In this document: positions 7,343 through 15,425 of the stretch, in pieces
Position numbering within the stretch: position 1 is the stretch's first letter
Layout: each line of letters starts with the position of its first letter
Notes under the pieces: model-generated
What the model saw: the letters and a program-made list of their open reading frames with translations, nothing else
Database searches by the model: none
What the model was told of the DNA's origin: nothing
NCBI GenBank assembly: GCA_017433725.1
Contig: JAFRGQ010000061.1
Location: 1-34,084 of the forward strand
Source of the DNA: Lachnospiraceae bacterium
GTDB taxonomy: Bacteria > Bacillota > Clostridia > Lachnospirales > Lachnospiraceae
Length of the DNA stretch: 34,084 nucleotides
Reading direction: 5' to 3'
Position numbers and translations under genes: made by a program

Positions 7343-8683
7343 ATGAATACGACAATAGAGTACTACGAAAATAATGCCGAATCCTTCTCGCAAGGCACCC
7401 TGAATGTGGATTTTTCCGACGTCCAGGATCGCTTTGCATCACTTATGCCGGATGGCGCCTTTATTCTGGATTTCGGTTGCGGTTCCGGCAGAGACACAAA
7501 ATATTATCTTGGAAGAGGATTCAAAGTGGACGCCATTGACGGGTCGGAGAACCTGTGCAAAATAGCGTCCGAGAATACAGGAATAGAAGTTAGGAACATG
7601 CTATTTTCCGATCTGGATGCAGATGAGATCTACGATGGTATATGGGCATGTTCCTCAATTCTCCATTTACCAATGGAGGAGCTCCGCGATGTGTTCGGAC
7701 GGATGATCCGTGCGCTCAAAAAGGGCGGTTACATTTATACCTCTTTTAAGTACGGGGAAGCGGAAGGAATTCGGAATGGGAGGTATTTTACGGACTTCAC
7801 AGAGAAGACCTTCAGGGAATTCATACGTGTGAAGCCGGAGATGGAGGTCACAGATGAGTGGATATCTGCAGATGTCCGCCCCGGACGGAGCGAAGAAAAG
7901 TGGCTGAATATTATCCTGAAGAAAACTACGATGAGCAAAGTGCAATCTGAAGCAGCGAAGAAAAGTGCATTGCAACCTGAAGCAGAGGTGAAAAGCACAG
8001 TACAATCTGAAGCGAAGGAGAAAAGTACAGTGCAATTTGATATTTACACATATGGAGATCCGGCAGCAGATATACTTCTCGTTCAGATGGTCGATGATCA
8101 TGATTTGGAGGTCATCGAGAGCGAAGCGTCGTTCATAAAGGAGTTTTCCGGTGGACAGAGTTTCTGTTTAAAGGTAGTCAAGGTGGATAACTGGAACAAG
8201 GATTTGTCGCCGTGGCCTGCTCCGGCGGTGTTCGGAAGAGAGGATTTCGGAGCGGGAGCGGAAGAGACTCTGGCATATCTGCAGAAGAAGGTGGTCCCTC
8301 ACAAAACCAATTCCCCGCAAAAGGTTTATATCGGCGGATACTCTCTGGCAGGTCTCTTTGCCCTCTGGGCGGGATACCGGACAGAGGTATTCAGCGGCAT
8401 CGCCGCAGCCTCTCCATCAATCTGGTTCCCCGGTTTTACGGAATATATGAAGGAGAACGAGCTACGTGCACATGCAGTGTATCTGAGTCTCGGTGACCGG
8501 GAGGAGCGGACAAGAAATCCGGTCATGGCGCGTGTGGGGGATGCGATACGAGAGGCATATGCGCATTTGCAGGAGACAGGAGTGGATTGTGTTCTCGAGT
8601 GGAACAAGGGGAATCATTTTAAGGAGCCGGATTTGAGAACTGCACGGGCATTTGCCTGGGTGATGAAAGAAGATAAGAAATGA
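7343..8683 (+). CDS. Fusion: class I SAM methyltransferase plus esterase-like alpha/beta hydrolase
   Basis: One 446-residue protein with two enzyme domains. Residues 1-195 are a class I methyltransferase: DFGCGSGRD (43-51) is the SAM-binding motif I, followed by VDAIDGS (62-68) and the LKKGGYIYTSFKYGE segment (125-139). Residues 232-446 are an esterase-like hydrolase with nucleophile S334 in GGYSLAG, likely acid D385 in LSLGDREE, and H425 in GNHF. Between them lies a charged linker of 10-residue repeats (198-231). Start at 7343 follows GAGG with a 10-nt spacer; the in-frame ATG at 7268 lacks a good site. Each domain looks catalytically intact. An internal ATG at 7931 at the head of the linker could give a separate hydrolase, but it lacks a strong binding site. 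Confidence 0.8.
   Translation: MNTTIEYYENNAESFSQGTLNVDFSDVQDRFASLMPDGAFILDFGCGSGRDTKYYLGRGFKVDAIDGSENLCKIASENTGIEVRNMLFSDLDADEIYDGIWACSSILHLPMEELRDVFGRMIRALKKGGYIYTSFKYGEAEGIRNGRYFTDFTEKTFREFIRVKPEMEVTDEWISADVRPGRSEEKWLNIILKKTTMSKVQSEAAKKSALQPEAEVKSTVQSEAKEKSTVQFDIYTYGDPAADILLVQMVDDHDLEVIESEASFIKEFSGGQSFCLKVVKVDNWNKDLSPWPAPAVFGREDFGAGAEETLAYLQKKVVPHKTNSPQKVYIGGYSLAGLFALWAGYRTEVFSGIAAASPSIWFPGFTEYMKENELRAHAVYLSLGDREERTRNPVMARVGDAIREAYAHLQETGVDCVLEWNKGNHFKEPDLRTARAFAWVMKEDKK
7934..8035 (+). repeat. 30-bp tandem repeat encoding the interdomain linker
   Basis: Three full 30-bp units (7934-7963, 7964-7993, 7994-8023) and a partial fourth (8024-8035). They encode S-x-V/L-Q-S/P-E-A-x-x-K. Codon-level divergence between units is modest, suggesting recent slippage or unequal crossing over. 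The linker should be a flexible or helical, highly charged spacer. Confidence 0.8.
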
Positions 8684-8711
8684 TATCGAAAATAAATAGG
8701 AGATATGCATT

Positions 8712-9858
8712 ATGATACAATGTTCTAACTGCGGAAGAATGTTGGAAGACGGTTGCAGGTTCTGTCCGTATTGCGGATCACCGGTATTGATTCACAACAA
8801 TATGAAACCCGCAACAGATAAAAAGACAACTTACATAATTTTGTTTACGTTGATCACTACTTTTTTGTTCGTAATATCCTTTATTCTCGGGGTCCTTCTT
8901 TTTTTCGTCCTGAACTGGCTGAGACGGAACAGGAGCTGGCCGCCGCTATCTTACATGAACTTTCTGCTGTTGGACTTACAGACAGGGGAATCCTGCTCAG
9001 AGAAGCAGAAAATGGCGTAACATATGAGAACGGGCAAATTGCCGATTACTATGCGATAATCAGAAATGGCGTCATCCAGAATGTACCCAGTATCCTGATA
9101 GAGCATACGAGTATGGACAATTCTTCGGATTTTGAAAAGTATCTCTCAAATGATGATGCTCTGAGAGAACTTGCGAAGGCTGATGCGATTGGAATAGCCA
9201 ATTATTACGGTTTGATCGAAAAATCAAGCGGTGACAAGCATACACTCGATTCTTCATGGCGTGAACTCTATTCATTTATTCGTTTTGATGAGCTATACAA
9301 TCGTCATTTTTGCGATTATGCGTCATCAATATTCGGAAGCAAGGCAACGTGGAGGCCGCCGATTAGCATGAATTGGACATTTGCCAAGCCTGATTTAAAC
9401 ACCTTGGGAGATGTATCTGCGGAAGAACTTTCGAGTGCGGGTGATTATCAGGATATCATAGACTTTACCTTTTTTATGCGCGTAATGCTCAATCTGTCAG
9501 AGCTATGGGGCTTTTGTTCGGTCTCGAGGAAAGCTCATCTGAAAAATTCAGTGACTATTTCGCAGAGGGTAATCAAATTAAGTTAGGTATTCACGAACAC
9601 GGGTCTCCGTACAAAATAACCTATAATTATGGAAATCCGAATTTTACTATTCATGGAATTAAGATAGGTATGACTGCTGAGGAATGCCGGAAGCTGATAA
9701 ATGAGAATTATTCGTATTATAGTACCGAGAAAAAGCCTGATGGAAACGAATATGATCTAATGACCTGGGCCGAATACGGATCCTTGCAGTTCGTGTACGG
9801 AAACGACGGAACACTTAAAGAATGGGAGGAATATCTCATATATGAAACCGGAGAATAA
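8712..9858 (+). pseudogene. Frameshifted zinc-ribbon membrane protein (two poly-T slips)
   Basis: Three overlapping open frames make one broken gene. It starts at ATG 8712 (AGGAG at 8698-8702) with a zinc ribbon C4xxC7...C15...C18xxC21-type and a transmembrane helix (residues about 42-65). The frame is lost at a T7 tract (8899-8905), continues in the next frame through 9113-9475, and shifts again at a T6 tract (9470-9475) into the frame ending at 9858. Adding one T to each tract restores a single 382-residue protein. The C-terminal part has IHGIKIGMTAEEC, like the repeats of SmpA/BLIP-type folds; the middle is unrecognised. As written, only a 102-residue zinc-ribbon plus TM product is made from the first start. 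It follows the fusion enzyme by 28 bp. Confidence 0.8.
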
Positions 9859-9871
9859 AAGTCTCAGCTAC

Positions 9872-9988
9872 ACAATGCTCCACTGGAGCATTGTTACGCA
9901 TGCTTAGGCACGGCAGATCGCAACCGTGTGTTGTGGAAAGGCGCTTACGCGCCGCGCACGTCACGGCAAGAACGCCGAGGCGTTCTTG
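9872..9988. repeat. Cluster of perfect short hairpins
   Basis: Three perfect stems in 117 bp: ACAATGCTCC/GGAGCATTGT (9872-9894, 3-nt loop), GGCGC/GCGCC (9940-9953, 4-nt loop) and CAAGAACGCC/GGCGTTCTTG (9967-9988, 2-nt loop). A CCGTG/CACGG pair (9924-9928, 9962-9966) encloses the middle one. No coding potential. It looks like a dispersed palindromic unit or folded 3' UTR preceding the terminator at 10003. Confidence 0.55.
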
Positions 9989-10002
9989 AATGTATTGCTC
10001 TG

Positions 10003-10042
10003 AAAAAGTCCCTGACAGTTTAACGCTGCCAGGGACTTTTTT
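10003..10042. terminator. Bidirectional rho-independent terminator
   Basis: A 12-bp perfect stem (10003-10014, 10030-10041) with a 15-nt loop, AAAAA on one flank and TTTTTT on the other. It serves the frameshifted gene ending at 9858 and the LacI-type gene ending at 10123. Confidence 0.85.
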
Positions 10043-10122
10043 ATGTCATAACCTGTAGAAATTATCTAATGCTGTACGGAACCTCTTTTTACCTTAAGAA
10101 ACTAACTGATGCGGCAGCCTCA

Positions 10123-11214
10123 TTAACTTTCCATCTCCGTTGATCGCCTCAATATCAATTCCGTCTTCGAATACACCGTTCTTATTTCCCTGTCCGGTTC
10201 CGCAATCCTGCCAAGTATCATCTCTGCCGCAAGGTTTCCCATCGTCTGTGTGTGAATATGGACCGTCGTAAGGGAAGGCGTGTGGAACCTGGATTCGGGA
10301 GAATCATCAAATCCCATAACGAGTATATCTTCCGGACAGCGGATGTCCATGCGCTTCAGGGCACTGATTGTGTGTATTGCAATGAAATCATTGGCACAGA
10401 CAAAGACTTCCGGCAACTCAGGCAGTTCCCTGAGCATATCGAAAATATAATCTGTATAGTTCAAATAATCAATCTCCTTCTTCGGCCTCCGAGCCGATCT
10501 GTAAGGCGGAATAGAATATCGCTCCGCAGGGAGAAGTCCGTTGACAGCTGCGGCAGATATACATGCAGCACCCCGTTCAAAAAATGAGCGGCAATGCATC
10601 ATGTCGCCGATGTAACCGACGGACTTTTTTCCGTTTTTGGCGATTTGTGAAATGAAATAGTAGATGCCGAGCTTGTTCTCCATAAGGAGAATGTCGACCG
10701 ATAACGGTTCCCTGTCAGGGTGGGTGGGGCTATCGATCAGAAGGAGCGGAATATTGAGCTCGCTCAACATCTTACAGTAATCGTAGTCGAACAGCTCCAT
10801 GCAGAAAATTGCTGCCGCTGACTCTATATTAAAACTTCCGGGAAGCCGCCGTTCCCGCAGCTCTGTCGGTGTGATGCGGTAGAAGGCGAGACTGTAGCCG
10901 TGATGTGAGAAAATCTGTTGCATTCTGTCGAGTGTGGTCACTGCAAAGTGGGAACCGCCCGGCATAGTGCATGTAAACATGGCAATTTCCTTTTTATCGC
11001 GGGAATTTGGTTCTGTAATCCGGCTGGTCTGAGCAGGATCGGAAATAATGCCCGCTCCGGCTATGTTTCGATATCCCATCTCAGCCGCTTTCTTCAATAT
11101 CAGTTCCTTGGTTGTAGGGGAAATCACACCGGTATTGTTGATAGCTTTGGAGACAGTATTTCTGGAAAACCCCAACGCATCGGCGATATCCTGCATGGTT
11201 ACTTTGGCGGACAT
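10123..11214 (-). CDS. LacI-family transcriptional regulator of the fructoside locus
   Basis: A 363-residue LacI/GalR repressor. The N-terminal helix-turn-helix VTMQDIADALGFSRNTVSKAINNTGVIS (about 5-32) carries the standard DNA-binding helix, followed by the hinge region and a periplasmic-binding-protein-like effector domain from about residue 76. It is divergent from the GH32/ABC sugar operon, 254 bp away, so the effector is probably sucrose, a fructooligosaccharide or a derivative. Start ATG 11214 has AGGAG 7 nt upstream. A repeated TAATGTMACA motif lies just downstream of its own promoter and on the promoter of the sugar operon, suggesting autoregulation plus repression. Confidence 0.93.
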   Translation of the reverse strand: MSAKVTMQDIADALGFSRNTVSKAINNTGVISPTTKELILKKAAEMGYRNIAGAGIISDPAQTSRITEPNSRDKKEIAMFTCTMPGGSHFAVTTLDRMQQIFSHHGYSLAFYRITPTELRERRLPGSFNIESAAAIFCMELFDYDYCKMLSELNIPLLLIDSPTHPDREPLSVDILLMENKLGIYYFISQIAKNGKKSVGYIGDMMHCRSFFERGAACISAAAVNGLLPAERYSIPPYRSARRPKKEIDYLNYTDYIFDMLRELPELPEVFVCANDFIAIHTISALKRMDIRCPEDILVMGFDDSPESRFHTPSLTTVHIHTQTMGNLAAEMILGRIAEPDREIRTVYSKTELILRRSTEMES

Positions 11215-11264
11215 GTTAATTCTCCTGCTTGAAAAGGCTGTAATGTCACATAATGTTTTAACAA

Positions 11265-11293
11265 ATTATACAAAATTGTCTGAACTTAGTCAA
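11265..11293 (-). promoter_or_regulatory. Promoter of the LacI-type regulator gene
   Basis: On the minus strand TTGACT (11288-11293) and TATAAT (11265-11270) are 17 bp apart, close to the sigma-A ideal. Transcription should begin near 11258. Motif TAATGTCACA (11241-11250) falls just downstream of that point. Confidence 0.8.
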
Positions 11294-11370
11294 ATGCAAT
11301 AGAAACATCGTTTTGTGACATTATGCGCAAAAGCATGTGTTGCAAATGGCAAATTAATGTAAAATCTTAG

Positions 11371-11399
11371 TTGACGTATATGTGCAAAATCAATATAAT
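11371..11399 (+). promoter_or_regulatory. Promoter of the GH32-ABC sugar operon
   Basis: TTGACG at 11371-11376 and TATAAT at 11394-11399, 17-bp spacer. The leader runs from about 11406 to 11468 and is AT-rich. Confidence 0.85.
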
Positions 11400-11468
11400 G
11401 TAACATGTAATGAAACATAAAATGATACAAATGTAAAATAAATATTTTTAAATATCTGTAGAGAAAGA

Positions 11469-12980
11469 ATGAAAAATGACATTTTAACTGCTGCAAGGCA
11501 GACGGAGCAGGTGCGCGGAGCCGTAATCGGTAATGACGACCGTCCGGCATTCCATCTCAGCCCTTACTGCGGCTGGATGAATGACCCTAATGGATTCTCT
11601 TATTATAAGGGAGAATATCATCTGTTTTATCAATACAATCCGTATGACTCCTGCTGGGATACTATGCATTGGGGTCATGCTGTAAGTAAGAACCTGCTCG
11701 ACTGGAAATATCTTCCCGCAGCACTTGCACCGGATACACCCTGGGATGAGGGCGGATGCTTCTCGGGAAGCGCAGTTGAACTTTCCGACGGCAGACAGCT
11801 TCTGATGTATACGGGGCTCAGAAGACCTATGAATGCAAAGGAGTCGGAAGAAGCGGCCTCATCCGGTAAGGAGTATCTGCAGGTGCAGAACCTCGCAATC
11901 GGAGACGGTCGTGATTATAAAAAGTACGGGCACAATCCTGTCATCGAATCCCGTGACATACCGCAGGGGATGAGCCGGGTGGATTTCAGAGATCCCAAAA
12001 TTATCAGACGAAAAGACGGAACACTGGTAGCGCTTACCACCTGTATGAATGAGGACGGGAACGGGGAAATCCTTATGTATAAGAGTCCGGACGGATTTTC
12101 ATGGTCATTCTGGAAAACACTTGCAAAGAATGACGGAAAATTCGGCAGGATGTGGGAGTGTCCCGACTTTTTTGAGCTTGACTGCAAATGGCTGCTGCTC
12201 GTCAGCCCCATGGAAATGAAGCCGGAGGGACTGGAGTATCACAACGGTTTCGGCTGTATGGTGCTTGAAGGAAAGTACGACGATGAAAAGGGCATATTTG
12301 TCCCGGATTCTGATCAGTCTGTAGATTACGGTATTGATTTTTACGCAGCACAGACAATGCTCGCACCGGACGGCAGAAGGATCATGATCGCCTGGATGCA
12401 GAACTGGGATACCTGCCTGATGCGTGAGCAAAGTAAGCCGTGGGCAGGCCAGATGACGCTTCCGCGTGAGCTGTCATTTAAGGATGGTCGGCTCTATCAG
12501 AGGCCGATCCGTGAGATTGAGCAACATTTTACGAACATTGTTTCATATGAAAATGTACCTGTTTCCGACGAAATTTCTCTCTACGGAATTGAGGGCCGTA
12601 TGGTGGACCTTGACATCATCGTGAAACCGGCTCCGGGCGAACCGCTTTACAGGAAATTCGCGGTCTGGTTCGCAATGGATCAGGAGAACCACAGCGCGGT
12701 GCGATTCAATCCCTACGATGGGACGGTAAAGATCGACCGTAAGTATTCAGGATCCCGGAAAGCGATTGTTCATCAGCGAAGATGCCTGGTCAGGGAGAGC
12801 ATGGACGGCAACATCAGGATACGGATTATTCTGGACCGCAACAGTTTCGAGGTGTTCATCAACGAGGGCCGGTATGTTATGACTGCCGTTATTTATACGG
12901 ATGTACACGCGAAGCGCATTTCGTTCCGGGCGGAAGGAAATGCGATCATGGACGTTACGAAACGGGATATCAGGATCTGA
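11469..12980 (+). CDS. Glycoside hydrolase family 32 beta-fructofuranosidase
   Basis: A 503-residue GH32 enzyme hydrolysing terminal beta-fructosyl bonds of sucrose or fructooligosaccharides. Nucleophile D39 in WMNDPNG, transition-state D175 in FRDP, and acid/base E230 in WECPD are all present; the C-terminal beta-sandwich starts near residue 370. There is no signal peptide, so it acts in the cytoplasm on sugar brought in by the ABC importer downstream. Import by ABC rather than PTS suggests an unphosphorylated substrate, so fructosidase is a better label than sucrose-6-phosphate hydrolase. The ribosome binding site is poor (GAGAAAG ends 1 nt before ATG). It is first in the operon behind the 11371 promoter. 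Confidence 0.92.
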   Translation: MKNDILTAARQTEQVRGAVIGNDDRPAFHLSPYCGWMNDPNGFSYYKGEYHLFYQYNPYDSCWDTMHWGHAVSKNLLDWKYLPAALAPDTPWDEGGCFSGSAVELSDGRQLLMYTGLRRPMNAKESEEAASSGKEYLQVQNLAIGDGRDYKKYGHNPVIESRDIPQGMSRVDFRDPKIIRRKDGTLVALTTCMNEDGNGEILMYKSPDGFSWSFWKTLAKNDGKFGRMWECPDFFELDCKWLLLVSPMEMKPEGLEYHNGFGCMVLEGKYDDEKGIFVPDSDQSVDYGIDFYAAQTMLAPDGRRIMIAWMQNWDTCLMREQSKPWAGQMTLPRELSFKDGRLYQRPIREIEQHFTNIVSYENVPVSDEISLYGIEGRMVDLDIIVKPAPGEPLYRKFAVWFAMDQENHSAVRFNPYDGTVKIDRKYSGSRKAIVHQRRCLVRESMDGNIRIRIILDRNSFEVFINEGRYVMTAVIYTDVHAKRISFRAEGNAIMDVTKRDIRI

Positions 12981-13083
12981 TGTTAGAAATACAGATACCC
13001 GCGAATGAGGGCAGGTATGCATGCGCAGCGATTCCGGCAATCACGGAAAGCTGCGTTTGAGATGAAACAGTTACTAATAATTT

Positions 13084-13110
13084 GTCAGCCGACACATAAA
13101 TAAGGCTGAC
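13084..13110 (+). promoter_or_regulatory. Intercistronic hairpin before the binding-protein gene
   Basis: GTCAGCC (13084-13090) and GGCTGAC (13104-13110), 13-nt loop, in the 167-bp gap between the fructosidase and the binding protein. No strong T-run follows, so it is more likely an mRNA-processing or stabilising structure (or weak attenuator) than a full terminator. Confidence 0.5.
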
Positions 13111-13147
13111 GATTTTAAGGGCGAAGGCCCGGAAAGGGAGGAACTTA

Positions 13148-14452
13148 ATGAAAAAGAACATGAAAAAATTGGCAGTTCTGGCGCTGACTGCTGTTATGTC
13201 AGCAGGTCTTCTCGCAGGCTGCGGCGGATCCGGATCCTCCGGATCGGAAGGTTCCGGTTCAAGCTCCGGCGACAAGACCGCCATCACAGTCTTCAACTCC
13301 AAGATGGAGATTCAGGGACAGCTTGAAGAGATGGCAGAAAAGTACTCGGAAGAAAAGGGTGTGGATGTAGAAGTTTACTACTCCAACGATACGGTAGCTG
13401 CCCACCTTGCAACAAGGTATTCATCCAACGAGCCGTACACACTTTCCATGGTCGACGCGAAGGACGTTTACGCTCTCGCTGAAGAGCACGCGCTGGATCT
13501 TACCGGTGAGGATTGGGTCTCAAATACGACACAGGCTATTTCCGTGAATGATAAGGTTTACGGTTTCCCGGTTTGCATCGAAGCACGAGGCATCATTTAT
13601 AACGCAGATGCTATCGAGAAAGCGACGGGTGAGGCTTTTGATCCGACTGCCATTAAGACTACGGAAGATCTTAAAGCTCTTGTAGACAAAATGATTGCGG
13701 GCGGCATGGCAACTCCTGTCGGAGTTATGAAAGAGGACTGGTCTCTTGCTGGACACTTCCTGTCCGAAGTATATGAGCAGCATGATGATCCGGATGCATT
13801 TATCGCAGGCGTAAAGGATGGTTCCATCGATCTTGCAAAGGATGAGAAGTTCAACGCAATGATGGATACATTCGATGTTCTTAAAGAGAATAACTATGCC
13901 AAGGATGCCGCTATCTCCGCGGAACGTGAAGTCACAGAGCAGAAGCTGGCTGAAGGCGAAATTGGTCTCATGTTCGGTGGTAACTGGGACTGGGCAGTAA
14001 TCAGCGCTTATGATTACACAGAGAACATGGGCATGATGCCTGTTCCGAATGACAGCAGCGACGGCTCGAACGAGAAGATGGTCGGCGGCGGTTCCAAATA
14101 TTTCTTTATCGACAATTCCGATAAGACAACACCGGAACAGCAGCAGGCTGCAAAGGACTTCCTCAATTGGCTCGTAAATGATGAAGAAGGACAGAGCTTC
14201 CTTGTCAATGAATGCGCTCTTGTACCGGCATACTCCAACATCAATCTCGAAGTTGCAGATCCGCTCGGAAAGTCTGTAAAAGCATATTCAGACGCAGACA
14301 AGCTGATTGCCAACTACAATTATCTCCCGGATGATCACTATTCAATCTGCGGTGCTTCCATGCAGAAGTACCTCGCAGGTGATATTGACCGTGCAGGTCT
14401 TGCAGCTGAAATTGCCAAGTATTGGTCAACGGCAGAGGTAGGTGCTCACTGA
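13148..14452 (+). CDS. ABC sugar-binding lipoprotein (CUT1 family)
   Basis: A 434-residue extracellular solute-binding protein of the family 1 (maltose/raffinose-binding) type, anchored as a lipoprotein. It has a KKNMKK start, hydrophobic stretch and lipobox LLAGC with lipidated C25, followed by a Gly/Ser-rich linker (26-42). The mature domain contains the usual YGFP motif (about 139-142, KVYGFPVCIEARGIIYN) and the conserved LMFGGNWDW segment. It should capture the fructoside processed by the GH32 enzyme. Binding site GGGAGG lies about 6 nt before ATG 13148. Hairpins on both sides of the gene suggest it is made in excess over the permeases, as is usual for binding proteins. Confidence 0.93.
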   Translation: MKKNMKKLAVLALTAVMSAGLLAGCGGSGSSGSEGSGSSSGDKTAITVFNSKMEIQGQLEEMAEKYSEEKGVDVEVYYSNDTVAAHLATRYSSNEPYTLSMVDAKDVYALAEEHALDLTGEDWVSNTTQAISVNDKVYGFPVCIEARGIIYNADAIEKATGEAFDPTAIKTTEDLKALVDKMIAGGMATPVGVMKEDWSLAGHFLSEVYEQHDDPDAFIAGVKDGSIDLAKDEKFNAMMDTFDVLKENNYAKDAAISAEREVTEQKLAEGEIGLMFGGNWDWAVISAYDYTENMGMMPVPNDSSDGSNEKMVGGGSKYFFIDNSDKTTPEQQQAAKDFLNWLVNDEEGQSFLVNECALVPAYSNINLEVADPLGKSVKAYSDADKLIANYNYLPDDHYSICGASMQKYLAGDIDRAGLAAEIAKYWSTAEVGAH

Positions 14453-14487
14453 TCCGTGTGAATGCAAGGTGGAATCACATTTAACAT

Positions 14488-14523
14488 GATACAGAGGCCC
14501 CGGTCATGCGAGGTCTCTGTATC
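14488..14523 (+). promoter_or_regulatory. Intercistronic hairpin after the binding-protein gene
   Basis: A 12-bp stem with one G-U pair (14488-14499 with 14512-14523, 12-nt loop) and no T-run. It probably protects the 3' end of the binding-protein mRNA, comparable to the malE-malF intergenic structures of enteric bacteria. Confidence 0.6.
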
Positions 14524-14546
14524 CGGATTCTTTGTAGGAGGACTCA

Positions 14547-15425
14547 ATGAACAGAAACACTATGTCTTATAAAGTGAAGCAGTTCATAATGTTCGCAGGA
14601 CCTGCTACTGTCCTTTTCTGCGCAGTTGTTATTGTTCCTTTCGTTTATGGTATTTATCTCACATTTACGAGCTGGGACGGAATAGCAAAGACTAAACCAT
14701 TGGTCGGTCTTGCGAATTATGCCAGCGCTTTTTCAGACGGAGAATACTGGCGTGCACTGGGGCGCACGGCAATCTATTCGCTTTTTGCAGTTATCCTGAT
14801 CAACATTGTTGCTTTCCTGCTGGCGTATCTTGTTACCAGTGGGGTCAAGGGACAGAATTTTTTCCGCGCAGGTTTCTTTATCCCGAACCTGATCGGCGGT
14901 ATCGTTCTCGGTTATGTATGGAAATTCGTGTTCAATCGTGCATTTGTCGCGGTAGCGGGCGCTTTCAGTAAGGGGACGGTTCCGTCGCCGCTGTCTACAC
15001 CCGGTGGAGCGATGTTCTGTCTTATTCTTGTAGCTGTATGGCAGTATGCCGGCTACATGATGCTTATTTACGTAGCCGGATTCATGAGCGTGTCTGACGC
15101 TCTGAAGGAAGCGGCTATGATTGATGGTTGTACCCCGGCGCAGGCTATGTGGAATGTAACGATTCCGCTTATGCGCGCATCATTTGTACAATGCATCTTC
15201 CTTTCCATCACAAGATGCTTCGTTGTCTACGATGTCAACCTGTCCTTGACGAACGGCGAACCGTACGGCTCCTCGGTCATGGCTGCTATGCACGTCTATA
15301 AACAGGCATTTACCTATAAGAACTATGGCCTCGGTCAGGCAGAAGCTCTGATCCTGTTCGTGATCTGCGCAGTTGTCGGTATCACGCAGGTCTACATCGG
15401 TAAGAAAGGGGAGGTGGCTGCATAA
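14547..15425 (+). CDS. ABC sugar permease, MalF-type
   Basis: A 292-residue inner-membrane permease of the CUT1 importer, with about six transmembrane helices. The EAA loop that docks the ATPase is visible as DALKEAAMIDGCTPAQAMWNVTIPLM (about 183-208). GGAGG precedes ATG 14547. Its last base overlaps the ATG of the next permease (TAATG), so the two are translationally coupled. Works with the 13148 binding protein and the 15425 permease. Confidence 0.93.
   Translation: MNRNTMSYKVKQFIMFAGPATVLFCAVVIVPFVYGIYLTFTSWDGIAKTKPLVGLANYASAFSDGEYWRALGRTAIYSLFAVILINIVAFLLAYLVTSGVKGQNFFRAGFFIPNLIGGIVLGYVWKFVFNRAFVAVAGAFSKGTVPSPLSTPGGAMFCLILVAVWQYAGYMMLIYVAGFMSVSDALKEAAMIDGCTPAQAMWNVTIPLMRASFVQCIFLSITRCFVVYDVNLSLTNGEPYGSSVMAAMHVYKQAFTYKNYGLGQAEALILFVICAVVGITQVYIGKKGEVAA

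Larger units (their letters stand above)
11241..11405. promoter_or_regulatory. Three copies of an operator-like motif, TAATGTMACA
   Basis: The 10-mer occurs at 11241-11250 (+), 11315-11324 (as its complement) and 11396-11405 (+, with A for C). The first and third extend to the small dyad ATGTNACAT. Copy 3 overlaps the -10 of the GH32 promoter and copy 1 sits at the start of the regulator transcript. That is a layout expected for a repressor controlling both directions. LacI operators usually have a central CG, which this lacks, so another regulator is possible. Confidence 0.5.
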
